From Rotaria sordida (taxonomy: Eukaryota > Rotifera > Eurotatoria > Philodinida > Philodinidae): a stretch of DNA of 64,000 nucleotides. Shown here one piece after another: positions 46,820 through 61,000 of this stretch. The position numbers were made by a program, and so were the translations under genes. Location: the NCBI GenBank assembly GCA_905250125.1, contig CAJNOL010000461.1, positions 1 through 64,000 of the forward strand, written 5' to 3'. How positions within the stretch are numbered: the stretch's first letter is position 1; every line of letters starts with the position of its first letter. The notes under the pieces are model-generated. The model worked only from the letters and a program-made list of their open reading frames with translations, was not told the origin of the DNA and made no database searches.

Positions 46820-49800
46820 ATGTCATCGATAACAGACAACGAACAAATAGGAAGTACGTGGATTTATTTTATGTTGAGCATAAGAAATTTCTTGAACTAA
46901 TTATGCGTAATTGATGAACTTTTATATTTGTTTTTTTAAGGAGAAATAATGAATGGCGACTTTGACCGATATCTAAATGTAATCATTTTTGGAAATAAAT
47001 TTGCAATATAACAAACTATTAGATTTTATTAGGAAATGACTGGATTTCTCATTCAACAATCACAAACATCAATAAGTACAAAATCACGATCAAATACTTT
47101 CACAGTAAAGAGAAAAAAAAAATCTATTAATCGATATGATAATTTATGATTCAATCTTATGTATATAGGATATGTCTGAGTTACCTGTCAATAACGAACA
47201 ATCAATAACCTATCAGATACCAATAGCAAGAGATTTGGTACATTTTAAAATTGTATTGAACTGGTTTAAATTTTATTTTATTTTTCATATAGGACGACAT
47301 TTTGCGGGATACAGATTTAGCTTTGACAATGGTAAGGTCAATTGAAAAACTGCTATTTTACATTATTATAAGTTTATGATTTTTTTTTTGTTATAGACAC
47401 AGCCAAATGCACTGAGAAGGAAAAGCTTGTAATTAAATATTATTATTTACATGCAAATAGAGAGACTACTTGAAAAAAAAAATTCTATTTCAGCATTGAC
47501 CCAGGGATATTTAGTTGTCAACATACATTTCAAAGTGGTCTTGCTGGTGCTGGTTTTTTTGATCAGCCAAAATTCTGTGATAAATTGAAAGCTGAAATAA
47601 AAGAAACTTATTCAGTTGAAATGATCATAACTAAGACGAGAGATAAATTGAATCTGGACAACAGCATGTATATTATTGACTTTAAAAGTAATGATCAAGA
47701 CAAAAATCATCAGGCACTAGAATCATTTCAAGATTTTCTTAAAACAATAGAGACAAAAGTTATCGATGATAAATCAGGTAATCGAATCATTATTTAAATT
47801 TTCTATTCAAATGCTTCTAGATCAAAATTCTTCTAACCTTACAATTACAATCCTAGAAAAGTTAAATATAAGCATATCGGAAAGTTGTATTTCAATGAAA
47901 AAGATGAGTGTAAGACTTTATTATATGTACAGAGATATCCCGAACAGTAGGAGAAGGAGAAGATTTTTTCAATCTTGAAAAATTTTCGTTTTTCTCCAAC
48001 GGAGTTACAACATTTTATTGTTTTTTTTTTGCTCATCAATTCTCAAAAAAAAAACATTCAACCTCCGCCCTCAAAATTCGATCAACTTTAGCAGAAATAA
48101 TCCAATTGGCCACTTGAGTCATCGTTCCCCTCCTCTTCCAATTCTAGCTGCCTCGGGACACATCTGTTTAAATAATATATGTTGATTCAAATTTGAAAAA
48201 AAAGAAAACTTAGTCTACTGTGCTATTGATTTTAATTCATCATAATGGTTTATTAAACACAAAATATTTATAACAATTTATTCTGACATAGGATCTTGGG
48301 TAAACTATCAAGATTGTACCCGAATTATTCAAGCATATAGTGATCAGAATGAATATCTTCATATCCTATGCAGTTATGAAACAATTGGCCCATTGATAAC
48401 TTATTTTAATAAAGACAAATCAACCGTATTTCATGATTTATGTACTACTAATGATATACTTGACAAATTTATCAAAAATTTTATATTACTTGATATTTCT
48501 TTACCGTTTAGTTCTGATTTAACAATAGCTAATAAAAGTTATTTAGCACAAGATATTCTAAAACTAGTAGATCAAATACAATCGCAGAATATTTTAATAA
48601 TACTTGAACAACGATGTATTCATTTGTTTGGTTTAAATGATATAGTCAAGGAAGTAGAAAAACAAATAGAAGAAATTAAGACAAAATATGAATCAAGTAT
48701 GGTTAAACTTAGTTTAGAACCAAAACAGGTAAAGAATACATATATATATATATGTATTTTTTTTTTCGTAAGAAATCGAACGAAATATTTGTTTTATATA
48801 GATAAAATTTTTATTGGATATCTATTATAATGAACTGAAAGCACTTGAAACTAATTATAATGATACAACAATTATTGAAAATTTAAAAAATGGAGAATTT
48901 ATAGCTTCAACTTATGTTCATGATAGAATAGAATCCGAAATAATAACATTAGCTGCATTATGTACACCAATTGATTTTGAAATTCAAGAAGAAGCTTTTG
49001 GTTTAATAGCACATAACGAATGTATTAATCTAAAAAATATCGGTCGTCAATACAAATGTCAAATTGATATACAAATGAAAACTACAAATAAGATTTGTGA
49101 AATACCCAAAGCTCTACCACAAGATCATATTTCAAATAAATTAACAGCAGCTGCCATCAAAATATATAAGAATGATCTAGTTAAACAAAAAGTAACAAAA
49201 CTATGAATTGTAAGAAAACTATAATAGTTATTTGTTTATAAATTTATTTAGGTTGATCTTATTGTTATTTATTCGACATCAATGTATCTATGTGATAGTA
49301 TTCTTAAACAAGCTGGACAATCAGTTAAAAATGAATATGAAAAAATTGCAAAGATATCATCATTAGAACCATTTGAAATTAATTCAGGAAATTTATCCTG
49401 TCGAAAACTTTTATTTTTACCATGGGAAATAAATCAAACAAGTCAAGAAGCATTTTATCAATCAATTCGAAATTTTATTAGTAAAGCTATTCAACATGCT
49501 GTTAAAACTCATCATACATCAATTGCATTTCCATCAATTAATTGTGAAAAATTAAATATTGATAAAAATATTATTGCCAATGAAATGTTAGTTGAAGCTC
49601 AAACACAATTATTATCAGCTAATATTTTATTACAAATAAATTTTGTTATTTTACCTGAACATATTGATATTTTTGAAATATTTCAAGCAAAACTCGAAAG
49701 TCTTCAAAGAGGCAATCTAGAAACAAAAGATATTCAAATACAATATAGTTTTACAAGTAAAATATAAGATAAAATTAATTAAAATATGTTTTCTTTTTTT

Positions 49801-51883
49801 TTTGTTCAACTATTTATCTAGAACTTAAAATTACTATTCTATCTAATAATATAGAAAAGCAAGAGGAATGTAAGAAAGCTTTAAATTATTATGTACAACA
49901 ATCAATTTCAGTTCGTGAACATTTTAAACAAGATTTACTTAAAAAATGGACACAACTTGCTATTAATACATTTTATAGATATTGTTTTGATCGACATGTT
50001 ATACCTAATATGGATATTCTTACTGGTTATCTTAAATTATTTGGTTCAAAAGAATCAGTTACTGAAGCAGAAAATGAATATTATCGAGAACAAGTTAAAC
50101 AAAGTGAACAAGCTCGTTTAATTACCATTGCTCAAGATATAATTTGGGCATTTAAAATAGATGATAAAAATTGGGAAAAATATCCACCTGAATTAAATGC
50201 TCATATTGAAGATGCATATTTAACTAAATTACCGACAGTAAGTATTAACGTCATATATGTAACAAAATATACCGTTCTCTTACTATCAGTATAAAACTTT
50301 ATTAGCTTAGAAGTATCAATTAATATAGATCTATATCACGTTTCAGAGTCTATTTGAATATGAAGAACATCTCATTTTACAGAAAAATGCTTGTCCTACA
50401 AAACTCATTCATTAAGACTTCCCTTTCTCAAAAATTGATCTTGAGCCAGATGCATTCAAATCGCATGAAGTTTTGAGGATATGTTAGAGCTGTAGTCAAG
50501 AGATTATGCTAAAATTTCCAGCTCTACATTATGATGTATAACTCATTTAGTAACTCAAAATTCTCTATGACATCTTATACTGTAGATTTGTTTATAGCTG
50601 AGTACAATGTTTTATTCTATATTGCTTTTTGATATTATATAGTACTTACTGGAGCATGAACGAGTTGAAATGAAGATAAACTTAATAAGAAAGTTATTTA
50701 TAATAGTAGGAAACTTTTTATATCAATATATTATGTATTTCGTTCAATCGATTGGTGTGATTTTCTTCATCTATCTTTTTCTATACTATAGAGAATAATT
50801 CGATCATATTCAGAATATTTCTATTTGAAACATAGAAACGATCACAATGAAATTTTTGTTTCACTTTATAATCAACTTGAAAACTACTAATTAAGACTAT
50901 TGAATAATTATGACAATTAAAAACATTAACGACATTGAAAATTCTTTAACATTTATATTCAACTGAATAAAATTTCTTGGATTTCAACAGACTTTTCAAA
51001 TTTTCTGCAACTAATTAGTTCGATAGAATTATTAGAAAATATAGTCGATCGGAGATTTTTATTATTCATCATTTAAAAACCGAATATATAGAATAACTAC
51101 CATGATTTCTAATGTTGTTAATTAATTTAGTTGAATGAATTGAATATAAACAAATATATTTGTAGTATCAGTACACCGATGATCAATTCGTAGAATATAT
51201 TATTGATTTTGAACATAACATTGAAACATGTGTAAATAGTCAATTACAACGTCCAATTATTCGACATGATGGTTTTGATTTACCAGAATATTGGCAGGTA
51301 CAAAAAGAGAGTATTGCACAATTTTCAGTACAAGAAAATTCAATTGAATATAAAGAAATTCGTGCTTTATTTGATAAAACAATGATTAATAAATATACCA
51401 CATTACTTCGTATAGATCGTATACAAAATAAACAATGGTATATGCAATACAATTCATATAAAAGTTTTTCACCAAAGAAAAATACAGAAAAAAAATTATT
51501 TCATGGTTGTCCAAAAGATTCAGCTGAACTCATTATTAATTCATTTTTTAATCGATCATTCACTGGAATTAATGGTCTGTTCGATTTGCTTTATAAATTC
51601 TCTATGAAAACATTAAGATTTTTATTTTTAAGGTACTGCGTATGGACAAGGAGCTTATTTTTCAACAAACGCTTCCTACAGTCATAAACATGCTCAGACT
51701 AATACGCTGAATGATGAACGATATATGTTTGTAGCAAATGTATTAGTCGGTGATAGCATTCGAGGAAATATTAACATGAAAACACCACCTTCAGGTTTTG
51801 ATTCAACGACTGATGGAGATCATATCTTTGTTACATATCGTGATGATCAAGCTTATGCAGCATATCTTATTGTTTATCAATGA
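46820..51883 (+). CDS. PARP14-like mono-ADP-ribosyltransferase with macro-like, WWE and PARP catalytic domains
   Basis: Thirteen exons: 46820-46853, 46941-46978, 47033-47104, 47169-47237, 47293-47331, 47397-47428, 47494-47777, 48292-48728, 48802-49191, 49252-49756, 49822-50237, 51166-51574 and 51633-51883. They join in frame to 991 residues. The first six are tiny and low in conserved features. Next come alpha-beta stretches like the KH-type repeats of PARP14 (ending EVEKQIEEIKTKYESS). A macro-like domain follows (VDLIVIYSTSMYL, AGQSVKNEYEK, LPWEINQTSQEAFYQSI, TSIAFPSINCE), in which the usual NAAN loop is not kept, so ADP-ribose binding is doubtful. A WWE-like segment (IIWAFKIDDKNWEKYPPELN) precedes the catalytic domain: KKLFHGCPKDSAELI, GTAYGQGAYFSTNASYSHKH and YAAYLIVYQ. 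The His and Tyr of the H-Y-E triad are present; the last strand has no Glu, which points to mono- rather than poly-ADP-ribosylation. Roles in stress or antiviral response are known for this family, and are not shown here. Confidence 0.87.
50425..50585 (+). repeat. Dispersed repeat family R1, copy C, inside a PARP intron
   Basis: Matches 34567-34760 in the same orientation with more divergence. Shared blocks include ttccctttctcaaaaattga, the cattcaaatcgcatgaa region and gctaaaatttccag. It sits in the 928-base intron 50238-51165, the longest of the gene, and probably accounts for part of its length. Confidence 0.6.
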
Positions 51884-52019
51884 ATTTATTCTAAATTATT
51901 AGTACTGTTCTAATTGATTAATGTCTTTCTTTGATTTGTGATAATTTTTATGTACAACAATCAAAATACTGAATTTTTCTTTTTGTTTTATGTTTGTTAA
52001 CAATATTCTTTTTTTTCTT

Positions 52020-52025
52020 TTTATT
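52020..52025 (-). terminator. Probable UTP20 polyadenylation signal
   Basis: On the minus strand AATAAA lies 73 bases after the UTP20 stop. It sits inside the presumed 3' untranslated region of the convergent PARP gene. Confidence 0.4.
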
Positions 52026-52066
52026 CAATTTCCTTTAACAACAAAAGGAATAACAACGAGTTATTA

Positions 52067-52072
52067 AATAAA
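52067..52072 (+). terminator. Probable PARP-gene polyadenylation signal
   Basis: AATAAA lies about 185 bases after the PARP stop and 26 bases from the UTP20 stop codon on the other strand. It lies beyond the UTP20 signal, so the two convergent transcripts should overlap. Confidence 0.4.
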
Positions 52073-52097
52073 CAAAACAAAACAATAACAAATTTAA

Positions 52098-55000
52098 CTA
52101 AAAATCATCCATATCGTCACTTATTTTATTTATTGATTTTTTTCTTCGATTTTTTTTTGCATTTTCAATTGCTTTCATACGTTTCTTTTTTCCTAAACCT
52201 AAACGTTTTGTTTGTTTAAGACGTTTTTTTCGATAAATTATTTCTGGTTGATTAATAGCTAAAACAGCTAATTTTTGTTTACGTTCTAAACGTTTTGTTC
52301 GTCGTTGTTTAGCTATATCAGCATATATACTTGTTATTAAATGTATATCACAATGACGTTTAAATACATTAAATACATCTTGTGCAAGTGTTTTTAATGA
52401 TAAATTTATTGTTGTTTCATCACGTTCAATTTCACGTTCAATTATAGTTAAAAATGATTTTAAATATGATGTTAAATATGATGATAAATCAAGTATAAGT
52501 GCAGCTATCCATTTAAGAATTGATGAACGACGTGTTATTTCACTAGGATATTTTGTTGATTCATATGTTGTTAAACGATAACAACGTTTAACAACTAAAT
52601 CAAAATAATTTGATTTAGATAAAATAAGAAGTTTTGATAAATAAATAAGATTTTTTATTATTTGTAAACAAAATTCTTCAGTTAAATCTGATGGTTTTAA
52701 TTGTGAACATGAACAAAAACATAAACGTTGAATTTTAATTAAAGGTGAAATTGATAAATCAAATGTTGTTATATAATGAATAAATAATGGTTCAGAATCA
52801 AGATTTGATTGAATAGATTTTTTCAAACGTTTACGACTAGAACCATTTTCTATTGTTGTTGTTGTTGTAGGATTTGAACTAAATAGAAATTAAATTAAAT
52901 ATGAGCTCGATGAAATTTTAAAATGTTGTAATGTATAGTTTTGTTTTTAATGTTAAGACAAGATTTGTATTGATTTTATTCTTTCAATTTGATTGTCAAA
53001 GGAAATATTCATGACGAAAATAATCTTATAAAATCGATATGATCACATAATGCATGGTGTAGAAGTCTAGAGTCAGTCAGAATTTTTTCGTTATTTCCGA
53101 ATATATAAACAAATTTTCTTTCTAAGATAAGATTGAACATTTATCAGTAAATTTTTTGAAAAAGTCAAAAATTGTGTTCTATACAAAGCAAAAAAGCAGT
53201 TTTTGCGTAGCCCACAGTTTGTATCGTGAAACAATTTCAACTCAACGTTATTGTAAAGTACTGAATTCTCTACAAAATGAAATATCATCTGTGTATTTCT
53301 ATTAAAGAACTACTAGTTTCCTAAATCGCACGCTTTATAAAAGCAAACTTTGTTCGACAATACGGAATTATTAAAAACTATTTCACATTTTAAATACCAA
53401 ATTAACCCAAACGGTTTACTATACAATTACTATTTTGAAAACAATCTGAAGATATTTGTTCAATCTTATGCTAGAAGGAAAATTAGAAATAGCGAAAAAT
53501 TCTGATCAGAAAGATTTCATTAAATATTATTTTATAACTCTTATCCTTTGTACTGATATTCTAAATTTTTCATTTAGTTCATAAAAAGACTAGTAATGTA
53601 GCCACCAAGGATAACATTCCAGAAGAAACGGCATTCCTCGCATTAAAAAATGACTTTCGTCTCGTATTAGAAATTCTCCTCCATTAGCTATCTGCTAGTG
53701 AAAACTTTTCAGTTTTGTCACATACTTATTATCTTCTTTTGGTAGATATTTTTTCAAATGTTGAATAATATCTTCTGGTTTATTTCTTTCAAATAGAAGA
53801 CCAAAAAATTGTGTCGATAAAAATCGAACCCATATATGTGGATGAAGTAAACATTTTTCATCAATTAATTTTAATAATTTTAACCATATTGATCTTAATT
53901 GTAAAATTTCTAATGAATTTGGACAATATTTAATAACATAAATTAATACATTAATTAAATGATAAATATATTGATCATTAAATTTTTGTTGTTCATCATT
54001 ATTATTATTATTATCATCATTATATTCAATATTATTTAATTCTCGTTCAATAAAATTAAATATATCAATTAAATATTGATCAAATTGTTCATGTTCAATT
54101 TCAATAAATAATATAAATAATTGAAGTGCTAAACAACGATGTTCAATTTTATCATTAATCCATATAAAAACAATATTTTTAAAAATATCATTTCGATGTT
54201 GTTCATCAATTTTTTCTAATAATAAATGTAAATTTAATTGAAAATATTTTTTACATTCATTATTTATTTCATTATAATAATGACATGATAATGGTAGAAA
54301 AAAATAAGAAGCATAATCATTTAAACGTTGTTTTGTTAAATCATTAAATAAATTATTTAAAAAAATTAATACTGATAAACGACCATTATAATCATCATAA
54401 TCAAGTTGAAGAAGAAAAAAATCAAAATATGATTTTAATTTTGCTTTTGTATGTTCATAAGAAAATAAATATATATGAAATAAATCACGACATGTTGTAC
54501 GTATATGATCATATGGTGATTGTATTATCATAAATATTATACGTGAACGTAAAAGATTATCAAGTTGTGTACGAAGATTTTTATCATTTGATATTATTGA
54601 TATAGAATGACGCATTATTGAACGAAGAAGTAGAAATGCACTTGATTGACGATGAATATTAAGTAAATCAGATTCAATATAAGTAAATAAACATTGATAT
54701 TCTTCAGATGTTAATGAAACATTATCATTAATTGAACGTTGAACAAATGTACCAAGAATTTTATAAGAAAGTGTTAATAAATCATTTAAATCATTCGAAC
54801 CAGCTACAGATGAATACATTTTCAATAAATCGAATACCTAAACAGAAAGGTTTATTAAATTTTGTTTTTTTTAAGATTAAAGTTCATCGAGTTGGATCCT
54901 ACTCCGAAAATTTTGGGTCCGATGAGTTCTATCTGAGATTCAAAAATTCGATATTCATATTAATATCAAATAAAATAGATAAGAGGGTTCATTTTTTTTT

Positions 55001-58000
55001 TCGAATGAATTATTTTATATATTATTTAAAAGTATTCGATAGTCATATGATTAGAAAGAAGAATCTTAGACAAAAGGAACAATTATCCGTATCAGAATAT
55101 ACTTCTAATAAATATGTTATGTTAATTTTACAAAATGAAATTATTCTTTGACTGTATCAAAAATAAAGATAACATATTTATATGGAAATATGCAGAGTTA
55201 TCCTAACTTACTCTGCAGAATAGGATAACGATTAGAAAATTTTTCTCAATCAGAGTACAGTAGAGATGGAGTCGATTCCATCTGTGGACAGTGATATTTG
55301 ACATAGTCAATTTTCAACAAAGTTTCTTTACACATCCTCTATGAGATACTAAGAGCAAAACACCATTAATAAGATACATCAGTATCGATTCTATCTCTGG
55401 TGTATAAAGTACGATAAAAAAACTTTACTCTGCACATCTCTAACTATGAATTATAAGTCTCTTGTTTTAAAGTTTTCTTAATATACGATTAACTTACAAA
55501 TACACATTAATTATTTTAACTTTGAGAAAATAAAAACCTAATTCTATAATTTAAATAAATAGATTCTTAAATAAAGTATTTCTGATCTCGAAATCTTAAA
55601 AAAAACAAAAAGCACACTATATTTGATCATTGATAATATATCAAAATACTCGATTAAATTACCTTTTTATACATATTAGTAATTCGTTGTTGATTTAATG
55701 ATGGTAATGAATATTCTAATATTGATGATAAATTTCTAAGTGAAGCAACAATAACATCTGTATATTGTGAATTTAAACATATTTCAATATGTATTATAAA
55801 TGGATCAATCATAGATAAAAATTTTTGATCATCATTTTTATATTTTTTAATAAGTTTATGAAGTAAATTAAGTGTCCATGCAATTAAACAATGTATATTT
55901 GTTTTTTTTTCATATTTAATAGTTTGTGAAACACGTGCATGACCACGTTTAGGTTCAATTGGTATTAAATGATATTTATTTCGTTCTTGTATAATTGAAC
56001 TTAATGTTTTAATTTTTTCATTATTATTATTATTAATTTGTTCATTTAAATTATTTTCTTCTGTTTTTGTTAATAAATGATAAATAAAATTAAATAAAAT
56101 TTCAATTGATAAATAATTATTATTAATTAAACCTGTATGAAAACGTTGTAAACATTTTTCACATTTTGATATTTGTCTTGAATCATTATTTAATAATAAT
56201 TGTTGACGTAATGGTTCAATACATATTAATAATTCATTATTTGAATGTATTAAACGACCAAGTATTTCCATAATATTTGCTGTTTTATTTGTTTTAGCTT
56301 CAGGTATATTCGATGGTTTATATGTTGAATTTTCATGTTCACTTGCTTTTGATGATTCAGTTTTTTCTTGATTAAAAAAATCATCAATAAATATATTAGC
56401 TAAAATTTTAACAGCTGAATCAATATTAAAATCATATGTTAATGATGATATATGAATAAGTATTGTATGAATTGTATGTAATAAAACAAAATGTTGATAA
56501 CCACGTTGTAAACCAGCTATTAATTCTTCAATTATAAATTTAAAATAACGTTTACCAAATATTATTATACATTTACAAAGACAATCACGTCCTTGATCAC
56601 GTATTGAATAAATACGTGAACGAAGTAATGTTAATAAATGAAGAAGAATTGTTGATATATGTTGTTCAATAAAATCATGTGAAAATATTATTATTAATTT
56701 TGTTGCTATTAATGAACATGTTATTGTTAATAAAACAGCTTGTTGACGTTGATCATCAATAGTTACATTTTTTGTTGATATTCCATTTGTTGTTAAACTA
56801 TCAATAGAAAATGAATTTTGACTTAATAAATTAAGAATCATTGGTAATAAACGTTTTTGAATTGTTCGACTAATACGTTCACCTAAAATGAAATAATTCA
56901 TAAATTTTTATTTTAAAAAAAAAATATCATAGAAAATTTCGAAATTTTGCAAAAAAAAACAAAGTACAATCCAACGGAAATAATATTATCAAAAATATTC
57001 GTATCACATCTTTAAAATTTTCTTAATTTTGAGGAGACAATGATTGTAGAGAACTTATTGACAAGACACCAGAGACAGTAAAATCTACAAAAACTAATTT
57101 GAAACGTCGGAAGTTTTTAAAAATCAAATATCTATTTTTGTGTCCTGACGGCTTGAATCTTCAACACCTATATTTGGCAATGACAGCGGATTCTTACACT
57201 TCTAGTCCTGTTCCAAGTCTCAACAACTTCTCCTTTTCATGTTTGCGTACATCTCGAATCAGAGCTAATGCTTTCTAGCTTATATGAAACTGCTAATAGT
57301 TTATCTTGAAATTCGAATACAAAAAAAAACAAATTGTTTTAATTACTTTCAGAATTAGTTTCATTGTTATTTAATTGAAAATGAAATCCATCAATAATAG
57401 CCGATATTGTTTTTGTTAAACATCGTTTTTGTATTAAATTTAATGTTCGTTTTGTTGTTGTTGTTAATTGACGAAAATAAGATATAAATAATTGATTATA
57501 TTTAATCCATGGTAATATTTGACATAATGTTGTTAAACATATAAAAACAATATCATCATTAATATCTTGTTTATCATCATTAATAACATCATTTATAAAT
57601 GAACAAACAATTGGTAAAAGATAATTAATAATTGTTGTTAAATGAAATGTTTGTTCATCATGTATTAATTTAAAACGTTTTAATGCACGTAAACGTCGAT
57701 GATTTTGTACATGTGTTATATTATGAAAAAAATCAATTTCAATATCATTATAATTACGTAAACGTTTTAAATCATTTAAATCATCATTATCTATATTAAT
57801 ATCAATAATTAATCCTAAAAGACGTATAAATTCATTTCGTATATGAATTGATATTGTTGATTGTTTTAAAATTGTACGAATTTCTGTAAGAAGATATGAT
57901 TGATATAATGGTATTTGTTTAAGAAATAAATGAATACATTGTGATGCATATTCACGTAATGATAAATCATTTATTGAATAATGTAATTCATATAAACAAT

Positions 58001-61000
58001 GATAAAATAAACATAGAAATTCATTTTTATTTTTATCAATATTTTCTAATGTTGAAATTTCTTTTGTTATTTGTTTATAACTATTTAAACGACGTTCATA
58101 ATCAGGTTCATCAATTTGATCTGAATTCCATGAATTTAATTCAATTAATTGTTTCAAATACCAAATTGTACTAAAATAAAAATAAAAAAATAATAATAAA
58201 TCAATAAAATCGTTCAATTCGTTTTTTTTTTACTTTGATTTGATATTTGTTGATTGATCAATAAGTATTTGAAAAAGTTTAATTAATTCAATTCGTTGAT
58301 CACGTTGAATTATTTTACAACATAATATTGTTAATAAATGTAAATATTTTTCTAAAGAATTTTCAATATGAATTATTAAATTTTGTAAAATTTTAAGAAT
58401 TGAAATATTTAAATCTTGTTCGAATATTTTATTTGAAAATCTTTTTTTTTTCTTCTTTTTTGAAAGTATATTTTGACGAAGTAAACGAATAAATATTAAA
58501 CATAATTGTTCAATTTTATCATTTTGAAATTGTTTACGACTAAGTATTAGAAGAATATCAAATTCTTTTGATGTTAATGATATTGAATTAGTAGATTCAA
58601 TCATTGCATTTGATACATGAGTTAAATAAGAAAGTAGATTATCATTATATGGAATAATTAATGGATCATCAGCTAAAAAAACAATAGAAGTTCAATATAA
58701 ATTCTTTAAGAAAACAAAAAACAACATACGATCAATTTGCATAATATTCCAAATAAATTCAATAATTAATTGTTTATTTTCATATGTAATATTTTCATTT
58801 AAAAATTGACTAAAACATTTCATTAAATCTTTAGCATCATTTCTATTATTAAGTATTGAATATCTTAAATGTGATGTACTACTCCATATAATAGCTAATT
58901 TTAATATATGAATAATATCATCACGTTGTTTATTTTTTATTAATAAATCATTTAAATAATTTTCTTTTATACAATATAACCATAAATCATCAATTAATTC
59001 TTTTTTAAATATATTATTTTCATTATTATCAAATAATTGAAATATTATTTGTAAACCTTTATATGACATTGAACGAATACGTTTTAATAAAGTTCGATTT
59101 TTTTTTATTTCAAAATTATCATCAAAAGAATTTTTTTGATTATTTAAATAATCAACAAATTTTATTGTTAATATATAAAATTTAATAATATAATCAATTT
59201 GTTTATGTATATAAATACCTAATCTATAAATAAATGTTTTTAATAATAATAATGAATGTTGAATATATTTAATAAATGTTTCATAGGAATTTAAATTAAA
59301 TTCATCATTATTTAATGAAATTTTTTTATTAAATATATTTAACCAATATTGTTTATCATTTATATTATTAAATAATTCATCATAAAATGGTTCTAATAAT
59401 AATTGTATAAAATAATGAAAATGTTTTTCATATAAATTATTTGATGCAAATGTTATTAAAAATTGAAATAAATATTTACGATTTAATTCTAAATAATCTT
59501 TTCTACCACGTGTTGTTGAACCTAATGAACGTTTATCATTTAATTTACTATAAATAATACGTATTAATATAAATGCATATTGATTTTTTAATGAATCAGA
59601 TAAATTATTATCAATTAAAATACCTTGAATTAAATCATGAAATGTTTTTCGACATGTACTTGGATTAAATAATGGAAGAATATTATCGGAATGTTTTAAA
59701 AAATCTGATTTTATTATTGATTCAGGTATTTGATAACATTTTAATAAACATTGATAAGCTAATTTTTGTATTATATTATCAGATGAAAGTAATAAATGTA
59801 TATAAAAATTATATAAACGTATTGGTTCATACCATTGTTGATAATGATGAAATTGTTTTAATAAATTTAATATTGTTTCTAATGTTTTTATTGATAAATT
59901 TTTTGAAAGTTTTTTTAAATTTATTATTGTTGAATTTTTATATGAAATTTTATATTGATTAAATAAACCTAATGATAATAAATTATCATAATATTCATTT
60001 GAAAAAAATTCAAATATAATTGGAAAAATTATTTTTATTTTTTGTTCACATTCATGTGGAAAATAATTTAATATTTGAAATAAATTTATACGATATTGTA
60101 TATAATCAATTGATTGTTCATTAATTTCATTATCATGATTTTTTTTATTTAAATTTTCAATATATTCATTTATTAATTTATCATTTATTTGTTCAATTAA
60201 TTTTAATTCATTATGTTGTTTTATTAATTGAAATTTTTCATTAATTATTGACCAAAAATATTGATGACCAATATATTCAATAGCTTTATTACCATATGAA
60301 CCTAATAATTCAATTGATATTGTCCATAATGGTGTAAAATTAGAACAAAGTATACCAAGTAAATAATACATTGATAAATGAAATAATGATGATTGATTAT
60401 TTAATAAAATAAAATCAATTGATAATTTTTGTAAATAAATTATTTTTGTACGATATTCATATACATTTAATGGACATTGTTCACATTGAAGACAATTTAA
60501 TATAATATGATTTTGATTTATTTTATTAGATATAAATGATGAAAGTATATAAAGTGATAATAAACGTATATTAGAATTAAATGATGATAAATTTATTTTT
60601 AATAATTCAATAAATTTATCAAAATAATCTTCTTCTGTATTATTTATTAAAAATGATATACGTGTACAAAATAGATAAAGTTCAGATTGAAATTCTTGTT
60701 TAAGAATTGTATACCAAAATGTTGTAGAAAATAATTGATTAGAAGATATTAATTCTAGAAGAGTTAATGCTATTATTGATGATGATGATGATGATGGTAA
60801 TGGTTCATTAATAAGTTGTGAAGAAAGTTTTTCCAAATGTGTATTTGTAAATAATAATGTATTTGAATCTTTTTCAGATAATGAATTAAGAAGAATTAAT
60901 GCTCGCCAAAGTTGTCCAGTTAACTAAATAAATAAAATATATTGTTATGAGAGAGAATAGAGAATTCTATCAAAGATGTATTTGTTTGCTTCATCATGAC

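Noticed and set aside
54732-55151. 139-codon plus-strand frame
   Set aside because: It is antisense to a UTP20 exon and runs into its intron; the exon on the other strand is certain.
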